A DNA stretch of 7,693 bases, from positions 1 through 7,693 of the forward strand of contig CAYMLQ010000295.1 in assembly GCA_964390795.1 (NCBI GenBank), written 5' to 3'. The DNA is from CAYMLQ01 sp964390795. GTDB taxonomy: Bacteria > Verrucomicrobiota > Kiritimatiellia > RFP12 > UBA1067. Below are positions 1 through 6,080 of the stretch, in pieces. Made by a program: the position numbers and the translations under genes. Each line of letters opens with the position of its first letter. Position 1 is the stretch's first letter. Under the pieces are notes generated by a model. It was not told where the DNA came from and did no database searches. It saw only the letters and a program-made list of their open reading frames with translations.

Positions 1-82
1 TGACCACACCAGCACACAATCTCAGACCTGAAAATTAAGATGCGTTTGCCCTGCCACGACACACCACACACCACACGTGTGA

Positions 83-2161
83 TCACCGATCGACGCGGAT
101 CACGCTGGCGCCTCTCCGCGGGCCATCGGGCAAATCAACCACGCAGCTCACCTCGTTCACGCGCAACTCCACCCGAGGGCTCTTGCCCTGCGGATCGCAC
201 ACGGCCAGAGCGGTCTTGCCGCCCGCCTTCGCCAACATCACCAGACAAGGCTTATCCACACTGACCGCACCCCACGTATCGCTCTTCACCGAGCCCGCCT
301 GATAAAACGCGACCTGCAACATGCCGGACTGCGTCTGCTCCACAGCCTGCGCCTGGGGCGTGTTCGAGACCACCCGCACCGGCAGCGCTGCGACATACGC
401 ATCCAAGGCGTCCGCGTCCTTTTTGATTGTGACCGCGTACGCGTAGGTCGCGCCCTTGGGCGCTTTACCGTGATTCATCCACAGCGAAAAAACCGCCGTT
501 GATACAGGCGCATCCTTCTGAACCGTGGAAATTCGTTTCCAGCTCCCTGTCTGTACCGACGCCCCCATGCCCACGCTGTCGCCCGCATCCAGAAACACGT
601 ACCCGATCCCGCTGTGATGCGCCCAGACCGGCTTCTCGATCTTCTCGGGAAGCGCCAGCACGTCCGCAGCACCACCCACCCGCTTGACGGTCACCGGCCC
701 GTCCGCGAGGCACTGGTTCACCGACGTGATCACGCGGAAGCCGTTGGCCGACGCGATGTCCGCTCCGAGGCAGACCACCTCCCCCTCGAAAAAGAACCAC
801 GCTTTCTTGGCGGTCAACCCGTCCCGCTCGAAATCCATGGCCGACACGCCGCACACGCCATCTGACACGCCACCCGCAAAAGCCCGCGCGCCCTTGCGCC
901 GGTTGTCGATACGCCGCAGCGGGCGGTTGTGCTCGACGGTGATGCCCGGCAGCCGCGCCCAGTCCCATACCGGGAAGATGTTGCGGTACTCCCAGCCCGT
1001 CCGATAGAGATACATGACGCCGTCCGACAGGTGCTCGCCGAGCTGGTTCTCGTCGTTGACAAGTTCGGTCTGCAGCATGCGGTCGCTCGTCAGGCGCACA
1101 GAGACCAGCCACTCCGGGCGCTGATGGGCGGTGTAATCCGAGCGCCAGAAATGCTTGTGGCCGACCCGCGCGGGCGTCGTCGCCGTAACGCCCTTCTCAA
1201 TGCGCGCCGCCAGTTGTTCCAGCTCTTCCCGCCGCGTCACGGCCTCGAGCTTGAGCAGGCTCTTCGCGTTAGTCGCGTACCCGCCGACCTTGCCGCTGTT
1301 GGGCCGCGTGGGCTCGCGCCCGCTGGCCGAATAGTCAAAGATGCCGTTGCGGATCATCCACTGCTGCCCGTCCAGCAGGTAGCTCTCGAGGATGCGGATC
1401 TTCTCCGGCGCAAAGGCGAACGACGTGCCCTGGGCCAACAGCGCGAACCGCGGCACGCAGGAGGCGAAGCCGTTACCGTAGCCGCCCGAATAGAGCTGCG
1501 CGCCGTGCTGATGGAAGCTGAAGTCGGGCTGGATGCCCTCCTTTTCCGTCACCACGATCTCCTCCTCAATCCGTTTGAACGCAGCCGCCATCAGTTCCGG
1601 GGCGCGCTGCAGACACGCCCGGCCGATCACGTTCTCGGCCAGCCAGACCAGGTTCTGCCCGGTCATCGCAAGTTTCGAACGCGCCAGCAGCGCACAGCCC
1701 TTTTCGAGGCGCCCGTCGGTCAGCAGCGGCTCAGTCAGCAGCATCAGGCGGTAGAGGCTCTCGGGCGCTCCGATCTCGTTATACCACCAGTTCGACGACT
1801 TCGGGTCTCGCTCCACCCAGAAGTCGAAGCCCTTCACAAACGCCTGCGCCAGCGCGTCCCGTTCGGGTTCCGGCGCTTTGCCGGACTCATACACCTGAGC
1901 CAGAACCGTCAACCGCTCCAAGTGCGCCATGGGGGGCCAATACATGCGGTCCTTGGCCTCGTACCGGACCTCTTCCCACGAGCCGTCCGGCTTCTGCGCC
2001 TGAACGAGGCTGCGGGCCTGCTTCAGGTCGGGTGACTCCTTGCGCACGCCCGCCACGAGCTGAGCCTTCACCGTCCCGAGATCCTTCAGCCGGTCCGCCT
2101 CGGCTGCCCCACACCCCCAGCAGAGCAACGCCGCTACCCCTGTGATGACTGTCTTTCTCAT
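83..2161 (-). CDS. Secreted polysaccharide lyase family 8 (chondroitin/hyaluronate/xanthan lyase-like)
   Basis: A 692-residue predicted exported lyase that would cleave uronic-acid polysaccharides by beta-elimination in the periplasm or outside the cell. Residues 1-22 look like a Sec signal peptide: RK, a hydrophobic stretch, and AEA before Asp23. A lipoprotein reading is weak because neither Cys14 nor Cys17 has a good lipobox. Family 8 landmarks from Flavobacterium chondroitinase AC are all recognisable: the aromatic NWW patch near 124-126, Asn170 in TGQN, His219 in QHG, Tyr228 in GGYG, Arg282 and Arg286 in GREPTRP, and a probable Glu371 in NDEN. The His-Tyr (9), Tyr-Arg (54) and Arg-Arg (4) spacings match that enzyme as I recall it, and so does the overall length. 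An alpha/alpha barrel precedes beta-sandwich domains from about residue 380. Starts further upstream (TTG at 2203, ATG at 2188) lie in the promoter; ATG 2161 has a GGGGA Shine-Dalgarno 6 nt away. The substrate (chondroitin, hyaluronan or xanthan) cannot be told. No sulfatase or transporter is beside it. Confidence 0.9.
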   Translation of the reverse strand: MRKTVITGVAALLCWGCGAAEADRLKDLGTVKAQLVAGVRKESPDLKQARSLVQAQKPDGSWEEVRYEAKDRMYWPPMAHLERLTVLAQVYESGKAPEPERDALAQAFVKGFDFWVERDPKSSNWWYNEIGAPESLYRLMLLTEPLLTDGRLEKGCALLARSKLAMTGQNLVWLAENVIGRACLQRAPELMAAAFKRIEEEIVVTEKEGIQPDFSFHQHGAQLYSGGYGNGFASCVPRFALLAQGTSFAFAPEKIRILESYLLDGQQWMIRNGIFDYSASGREPTRPNSGKVGGYATNAKSLLKLEAVTRREELEQLAARIEKGVTATTPARVGHKHFWRSDYTAHQRPEWLVSVRLTSDRMLQTELVNDENQLGEHLSDGVMYLYRTGWEYRNIFPVWDWARLPGITVEHNRPLRRIDNRRKGARAFAGGVSDGVCGVSAMDFERDGLTAKKAWFFFEGEVVCLGADIASANGFRVITSVNQCLADGPVTVKRVGGAADVLALPEKIEKPVWAHHSGIGYVFLDAGDSVGMGASVQTGSWKRISTVQKDAPVSTAVFSLWMNHGKAPKGATYAYAVTIKKDADALDAYVAALPVRVVSNTPQAQAVEQTQSGMLQVAFYQAGSVKSDTWGAVSVDKPCLVMLAKAGGKTALAVCDPQGKSPRVELRVNEVSCVVDLPDGPRRGASVIRVDR

Positions 2162-2186
2162 CCCTCGTCCCCGTTTCTTGACCCGC

Positions 2187-2214
2187 ATTGTAGCGCATGC
2201 CAAGCAGCCCGCAA
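2187..2214 (-). promoter_or_regulatory. Predicted promoter of the polysaccharide lyase gene
   Basis: Read on the minus strand, TTGCGG (2209-2214) and TACAAT (2187-2192) are separated by 16 nt. The -10 hexamer differs from TATAAT at one base; the -35 is weak. A transcript would start near 2180, leaving a leader of about 19 nt with a GGGGA ribosome binding site before ATG 2161. This placement excludes the longer upstream start codons. Confidence 0.5.
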
Positions 2215-2268
2215 AGCATGAAATAGAACTCCGGACTTAGGCACAAAGAAAGGTGAAAACAGCATGGA

Positions 2269-2324
2269 CACGTAGTCATGCTACGTGGTCTAAAAACATC
2301 GATATGTGGTAGTCTGACTACGTG
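2269..2324 (+). promoter_or_regulatory. Two palindromic operator-like sites before the controller gene
   Basis: Two 16-nt sequences, GTAGTCATGCTACGTG (2272-2287) and GTAGTCTGACTACGTG (2309-2324), are identical except for the central three bases and lie 37 nt apart. Each is a dyad: the first has arms CACGTAG and CTACGTG around TCATG, the second has arms GTAGTC and GACTAC around one T. The second runs into the GTG start of the controller fragment. Paired palindromes just before an XRE-type gene in an R-M locus are typical of controller (C-protein) operators. A -10-like TAGTCT (2310-2315) ends 6 nt before the GTG. The operator role is inferred. Confidence 0.55.
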
Positions 2325-2404
2325 ATAAAAAAAGCGCTTGGACAACGTATTGCAACTCTGCGGCGAGTAAAAGGTCTCACACAGGAAGAACTGGGCAGAC
2401 ACGC
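2322..2404 (+). pseudogene. N-terminal fragment of an XRE-type R-M controller protein
   Basis: From GTG 2322 the frame encodes IKKALGQRIATLRRVKGLTQ followed by EELGRHA. This is the first helix and the start of the helix-turn-helix of an XRE/Cro-type regulator, the family of R-M controller proteins. The recognition helix and the dimerisation part should follow, but similarity stops near 2400. The frame stays open to a stop at 2538-2540 with sequence that looks like an out-of-frame reading of the endonuclease. A normal controller has about 75-100 residues, so roughly two thirds is missing. An in-frame TAG lies just upstream at 2310-2312, so GTG is the only plausible start; it has no Shine-Dalgarno, which is usual for the often leaderless controller transcripts. 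Alternatively, the fragment is the N-terminal domain of the endonuclease, separated by a frameshift or sequencing error. Confidence 0.6.
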
Positions 2405-2455
2405 GGCGCCGACGATGATGTCATCTATCAGAACCGCGTCAGTCGCTCTGGAACA

Positions 2456-3334
2456 GTGCTCATACCGTACCCCTTTTGGGAACAGTGCGCGGCCCTCCAT
2501 GATGGATCGACCACGTATGAGAACGGCTTCATCGTTCTAATCTCTCCGAGCACCTATTTTGGGATACCGGGAATAGATGCTGTTTTGTCGGCGAAAGGCC
2601 TTGCCATTGGAACAAACGCGCTTGTCTTCTACGAGACTCGAGAACAGTGGATACAACACAACCCGGAATCACTCAACTGGAAGCCAGCCAAACGTCGCAC
2701 TCGCCCGTTGGGAGGGCAGTATGTGTCCCGCATCCCCGCAACGACTGCTAACGAGAATCGCAAACGTGTCATCCGCGGCTTTGCCGAAACAGCGAAAAAG
2801 GGTGCTGGTATCCGTGTTTACGAGTATGCCAGTTCAGAAACCATAGCGAATTGCCGTCTCCAACTTGAGTCTCTGTTCTGGCTTTGCGGCGACGCTCATC
2901 AGGTCGCTGTCAGCAACGGCATGACAAGCGACAATGCTGAAAAGCGTAAAGCGCACACCCTTGCGAAGTGCAAAAACCAAGACCTTTTCGATCTTGAGCG
3001 TTTGTCAAAAGCCCGCATCATCAACGCCTGCGGCAGTACCGTTTGCCCCCTCTGTCTCGAGGATCTATCAGCCCAGGGGTTTTTCACCCGTATGGAGCAG
3101 GCGGAGGGTCGCGAAGTCCCTGATCTTACCGTCACCCAATTGAACCTGTTCCACATCGAGGAACTTCGCACCGGAGCTTTGAACCACCGCCCATACAATG
3201 TAGGCTGGGGTCACCACCATTGCAACATGGTTGTGAAGGATTCCGGAATCATCAAGACTTTAGACTGGATGCGTTGTGTACTAGACCGGAACGTCGAACA
3301 GTGTCATCTCGTGATAGGGCGTAACACGGATTGA
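2456..3334 (+). CDS. Type II restriction endonuclease, HNH-like, BstXI-type (5' end disrupted)
   Basis: This would cut unmodified DNA as the partner of the convergent methyltransferase. Counting from GTG 2456 (292 residues), the C-terminal half has an HNH-like zinc site: CPLC at 197-200, HIEE at 233-236, HRPYN at 244-248 and GHHHCN at 252-257. The segment around GFFTRMEQAEGREVPDLTV and the HRPYNVGWGHHHCN block resemble BstXI (CCANNNNNNTGG) as I remember it; I could not search. The same frame is open upstream to the TGA at 2315-2317 and reads TGQTRGADDDVIYQNRVSRS just before GTG 2456, which looks like conserved endonuclease sequence. That part has no ATG, GTG or TTG; the only translation start nearby is the controller GTG in another frame. 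The gene is therefore probably truncated or frameshifted at its 5' end, and GTG 2456, which has no convincing ribosome binding site, is a default start. Base composition is lower in GC than in the flanking genes. Confidence 0.65.
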   Translation: MLIPYPFWEQCAALHDGSTTYENGFIVLISPSTYFGIPGIDAVLSAKGLAIGTNALVFYETREQWIQHNPESLNWKPAKRRTRPLGGQYVSRIPATTANENRKRVIRGFAETAKKGAGIRVYEYASSETIANCRLQLESLFWLCGDAHQVAVSNGMTSDNAEKRKAHTLAKCKNQDLFDLERLSKARIINACGSTVCPLCLEDLSAQGFFTRMEQAEGREVPDLTVTQLNLFHIEELRTGALNHRPYNVGWGHHHCNMVVKDSGIIKTLDWMRCVLDRNVEQCHLVIGRNTD

Positions 3335-4513
3335 CTCGGCCAACCGGCGCTCGCGAAACGGTACCACAGTCTCATCTCTGTGCCGATAGCCGACGCGCAT
3401 ACCGCCGAAAGCTTTTACTTTGGAAGCGATAGCCGTAGCCCAAACCTCCTCAATCTCAATCGCCACGGCTCTCCGTCCGAGGCCTAATGCTGCGATCGCT
3501 GTGCTGCCGCCACCTCCGAAACAATCCAGTACAATGTCACCTTGACTGGTTGTAGCCGCGATGGCGTGCTCCAGCATCGCGAGGGGTTTCTCCGCTGGAT
3601 GCTTATCCTTGTAAGGTCTCACGGATGGAAATGTCCACACATCCGTGAATTCCTTGGAGGCATCCATCGTAAAGACCCGAATGACATCCTCATACGGCGG
3701 CATCGCATCGATCCGCCCCGTTCCGATAAGCGCCTCACCAATCTTCCGGTACTGTTCTCGACTTGGGGTATTCCGGCCATCTTCCCAGTTCGAAACCGCT
3801 CCACCGTGATTGATCTTCCCATGCGCTCCGATCAGAGCTGTCAACTCGTGCATGGATAGTCCAGATTTCTTTCTGACCTCACGCAAAAACAGAGCAAAAG
3901 GCGAGCGGAATAGGTTGCCATCGACAGCCGGCTCCGCAAACAGGATACGCTCCGAGTGCGCATACCACTGCCGCAGGGCCTCCTTCTTCATCTTACCTTT
4001 CCAACCGTCGAAACCGGGATCGTTAGGTTTGGTCCAGACCACATGCGACAGAACATTGAACCGCTTGGAGAATTGCATTTCTAGGCGTCCCGCCATGGAT
4101 GAGTCGCAAAAACAGAAGAGCGACCCGTTTGGCCGAAGAACCCGATGCCACTCGTTTGCGTACTCGCCCATCCAGTCAAGATAATGTTGATCCTCCGCGA
4201 AGGCCGTATCGCCATAAATGTTCCGTTTCTTCGTCGCGTGATACGGTGGATCGGTCAGGATGAGCGACACCGAATGTTCGGGCATCTTCCTCAAGAGCGC
4301 CAACGAGTCGCCCTGTGCAACGAGAGCGTCTGACCCCGCATGCAGCAAGTGCGGTTTGATCGCTTCGGATATCCTTCCCAAATCACGTTCCCTTGAGAGC
4401 CCACCCTCATAAGTTGCCGTCTTCTCGCACACTGCATTTTCCGGGTTATTGTTCGTCGCGCCGCCCATCTTGGGCGTCTCGCCGTTTTCGTGTGCTATTA
4501 TTTTCTTTGGCAT
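3281..4513 (-). CDS. Type II DNA methyltransferase, beta class, with embedded XRE-like helix-turn-helix
   Basis: A 410-residue site-specific DNA methyltransferase, probably N6-adenine (N4-cytosine is possible from DPPY alone), protecting the endonuclease's target. Motif IV DPPY at 88-91 comes first; motif X-like KHPAEKP is at 304-310, motif I DCFGGGGST at 330-338 and motif II AIEIE at 351-355. This order marks the beta class. Between the halves, in the target-recognition region (about 206-262), LREVRKKSGLSMHELTALIG and AVSNWEDGRNTPS read as an XRE helix-turn-helix, probably used for target recognition and possibly for operator binding. A TTG at 4582 would add 23 residues; I chose ATG 4513 because a good -10/-35 pair sits just before it. 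The last 54 bases overlap the end of the endonuclease gene on the other strand. All catalytic motifs are intact. Specificity is inferred only from the BstXI-like partner. Confidence 0.9.
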   Translation of the reverse strand: MPKKIIAHENGETPKMGGATNNNPENAVCEKTATYEGGLSRERDLGRISEAIKPHLLHAGSDALVAQGDSLALLRKMPEHSVSLILTDPPYHATKKRNIYGDTAFAEDQHYLDWMGEYANEWHRVLRPNGSLFCFCDSSMAGRLEMQFSKRFNVLSHVVWTKPNDPGFDGWKGKMKKEALRQWYAHSERILFAEPAVDGNLFRSPFALFLREVRKKSGLSMHELTALIGAHGKINHGGAVSNWEDGRNTPSREQYRKIGEALIGTGRIDAMPPYEDVIRVFTMDASKEFTDVWTFPSVRPYKDKHPAEKPLAMLEHAIAATTSQGDIVLDCFGGGGSTAIAALGLGRRAVAIEIEEVWATAIASKVKAFGGMRVGYRHRDETVVPFRERRLAESIRVTPYHEMTLFDVPV

Positions 4514-4548
4514 GGATTCATCATGCCAAAAAAAGTCGATGCGGACAA
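4506..4548 (-). promoter_or_regulatory. Methyltransferase promoter overlapped by a perfect inverted repeat
   Basis: On the minus strand TTGTCC (4543-4548), a 17-nt spacer and CATGAT (4520-4525) form a sigma70-like promoter. The -10 ends 6 nt before ATG 4513, so the transcript would begin at or next to the start codon, and no Shine-Dalgarno is visible. A perfect inverted repeat, TTTGGCATG (4506-4514) and CATGCCAAA (4522-4530) around 7 nt, covers the -10 and the start codon. It could be an operator, or, if transcription starts further upstream, an RNA hairpin hiding the start. Confidence 0.5.
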
Positions 4549-4683
4549 GCCCTCGCAGGAGGTTCACCGCGTCGTAAGTCAAACCAAGCCACCGAAACAG
4601 TCATAACTCGGCATGATCTTCGACTGAGTATTCGTGACTGGGCTTACCAATACTGCATGAAGCGTTTATGACTGCTTTTCCCG

Positions 4684-4713
4684 TTGAACCTCACACCGTG
4701 TTTTCTGTAAGCT
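4684..4713 (+). promoter_or_regulatory. Predicted larC promoter
   Basis: TTGAAC (4684-4689) and TAAGCT (4708-4713) are 18 nt apart. The -10-like box ends 6 nt before ATG 4720, and no Shine-Dalgarno precedes the ATG, so a leaderless larC mRNA is plausible. The -10 match is weak; the call rests mainly on the same geometry occurring before the methyltransferase and htrA genes. Confidence 0.35.
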
Positions 4714-4719
4714 ACCCAC

Positions 4720-6024
4720 ATGACAAAATTCCTTCGTTTCGATAGCGTGGGCGGTGCCAGCGGCGATATGATCCTTTCCGCCCTCGCGGCGCTGGGCGCG
4801 GACATGCCCGCCATCGAAAAGATCATCAACTCTTTCTTTCCCGAGCACCTTCATTTCCACACCGACCTCGCCAGCGCCGCGGGCCTGAACGGACTGCGCG
4901 TCACCGTCCGCGCAGAGCGCCACCCGCACCACGACGACAGCGAATGGCCCGATGCTCACGCGCATGGCCACGCGCACGAGCATCACGCCCCTTCTCCGCA
5001 TGGTGTGCCGCCTTCAGGCGGCCTGCAGCATAGCCACGCGCACGCCCATCGGGGGCTTGCCGAGATCGAACACCTTCTCTCGCACGCGCCTCTTTCAAAT
5101 GCCACGCGTGATCTGGCAATCAACGTCTTCCGCAAACTTGCCGAAGCCGAAGCCAAGATCCACGGCAAGTCGCTCGAGACCGTGCATTTCCACGAAGTCG
5201 GCGCGTGGGACTCGATCGCGGACATCGTGGGCGCCTGCCTCGCGCTCGAACAACTCGGCGCGCAAGGCGTGGCCTGCGGCCCCCTGCCTGCCGGCACCGG
5301 CACCCTCCGCTGCGCCCACGGCGAGATGCCCAACCCCGCGCCCGCCACGCTGGAACTCCTGGCCGGAATGGCACTAACTCAAACCACCGAGCCCTTCGAG
5401 CTGGTCACCCCCACGGGCGCGGCGCTGCTGCGCGTCTGGTCCCACACGCTCGCGCCGCTGCCCGAAACGGCCACGGTCATCCGCAGCGCCTTCGGCTTCG
5501 GCAGCCGCACGCTCAACGGTCGCCCCAATGTGCTGCGCGCCACGCTGTTGGCCGAGTCCGCGGCGGCCGCCACGCCGGTGGCGCCCACCGCCGCCGACCT
5601 GCTCGTGCTGGAAACCAACCTCGACGACTGCAACCCCGAGTGGCTGGGCTCGCTCGCCGCCGACCTGCTCGGTCGCGGCGCGCTGGACGTCTGGCTCACG
5701 CCTGTGACCATGAAGAAGGGCCGCCCCGGCACGGTGCTCAGCGTGCTGGCTACCGCCGAGGGCGCCGCGGCCCTTCGCGAGCGGATCTTCCGTTCGACGA
5801 CCACCTTCGGCATCCGCTTCTATCCCGTACGTCGCGAGGAGCTGCAGCGCCGCTTCGAAAACGTCCGCACGCCGTGGGGTGACGTTCCTGTGAAAATCGG
5901 CACGCTTCACGGCGAAGCGATCACCGCCTCGCCCGAACACGACGCCTGCGCCATCCTCGCCAAAGCCAACAACGTCACCCCGCGGCAGGTTTACGAGGCG
6001 GCCAAGCACGCGCTTAACCGCTAG
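4720..6024 (+). CDS. larC: LarC, nickel insertion protein (nickel-pincer cofactor biosynthesis)
   Basis: LarC uses CTP to insert nickel into pyridinium-3,5-bisthiocarboxylic acid mononucleotide, the last step in making the nickel-pincer (NPN) cofactor of lactate racemase and other LarA-family enzymes, in the cytoplasm. The 434-residue product is full length. It shows the family's FDSVGGASGDMILSAL start (7-22), VHFHEVGAWDSIADIVG (155-171), a PLPAGTG segment near 188, ELVTPTGAALL (227-237) and, in the second domain, LETNLDDCNPEWLG (297-310) with VTMKKGRPG (329-337). Residues 68-110 are a linker with 14 histidines, a likely nickel-binding or storage segment. In Lactobacillus plantarum larC needs a ribosomal frameshift to join LarC1 and LarC2; here one frame suffices. 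larA, larB and larE are not in the window. ATG 4720 is placed by the conserved N-terminus. Codon use is strongly GC-rich, unlike the R-M genes upstream. Confidence 0.93.
   Translation: MTKFLRFDSVGGASGDMILSALAALGADMPAIEKIINSFFPEHLHFHTDLASAAGLNGLRVTVRAERHPHHDDSEWPDAHAHGHAHEHHAPSPHGVPPSGGLQHSHAHAHRGLAEIEHLLSHAPLSNATRDLAINVFRKLAEAEAKIHGKSLETVHFHEVGAWDSIADIVGACLALEQLGAQGVACGPLPAGTGTLRCAHGEMPNPAPATLELLAGMALTQTTEPFELVTPTGAALLRVWSHTLAPLPETATVIRSAFGFGSRTLNGRPNVLRATLLAESAAAATPVAPTAADLLVLETNLDDCNPEWLGSLAADLLGRGALDVWLTPVTMKKGRPGTVLSVLATAEGAAALRERIFRSTTTFGIRFYPVRREELQRRFENVRTPWGDVPVKIGTLHGEAITASPEHDACAILAKANNVTPRQVYEAAKHALNR
5007..5022 (+). repeat. Short perfect palindrome inside larC
   Basis: GCCGCCT (5007-5013) and AGGCGGC (5016-5022) form a 7-bp stem with a 2-nt loop. 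It lies in frame in the histidine-rich linker and encodes the non-histidine stretch VPPSGG. Palindromes with a CCGCCTTCAGGCGG core recur, as I recall, between genes in some Verrucomicrobia-like genomes, so this may be one copy of an interspersed element. A single copy is seen in this window. Confidence 0.4.
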
Positions 6025-6035
6025 AGAGGTGCAAC

Positions 6036-6074
6036 CATTTTCGCCTCGAAAATGCGGCCGAGCTTGTGTACCAT
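6036..6074 (+). promoter_or_regulatory. Inverted repeat and predicted htrA promoter
   Basis: CATTTTCG (6036-6043) and CGAAAATG (6047-6054) form a perfect 8-bp stem around CCT, 11 nt after the larC stop codon. It has no T-run after it, so it is a poor intrinsic terminator. TCGAAA (6046-6051), 17 nt and TACCAT (6069-6074) make a candidate promoter whose -10 ends 6 nt before ATG 6081. The palindrome covers the -35 box, so it could be an operator of the protease gene. Confidence 0.4.
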
Positions 6075-6080
6075 ACACTC

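Noticed and set aside
60..84. CACACGTGTG (72-81) after the lyase gene as a terminator.
   Set aside because: It is a loopless 10-bp palindrome within CA-rich sequence and has no T-run, so it is not a convincing hairpin terminator.
929..2035. A 368-residue open frame on the plus strand opposite the lyase gene.
   Set aside because: It is antisense to a gene with complete family motifs, is rich in Arg, Leu, Ala and Val as expected of a GC-rich shadow frame, and shows no recognisable domain.
3281..4582. A longer methyltransferase beginning at TTG 4582.
   Set aside because: The extra 23 residues would cover the predicted promoter, and TTG is a rarer start than the ATG at 4513; conservation would be needed to support it.
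4523..4606. A 27-codon plus-strand frame starting ATGCCAAAAAAA, mirroring the methyltransferase start (both begin Met-Pro-Lys-Lys).
   Set aside because: The shared start follows from the palindrome itself. There is no ribosome binding site or recognisable product, and it lies over the methyltransferase promoter.
4627..4654. Inverted AGTATT and AATACT arms upstream of larC.
   Set aside because: Six-base arms around a 16-nt gap are expected by chance, and nothing else supports a function.
2204..4719. CRISPR array, tRNA, rRNA or insertion sequence around the R-M cassette.
   Set aside because: No regularly spaced repeats, cloverleaf, transposase or terminal inverted repeats were seen on either strand.
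5374..6078. A 234-residue minus-strand open frame opposite larC.
   Set aside because: It is antisense to the conserved second LarC domain and has repetitive Arg, Gly and Ala content without a domain.
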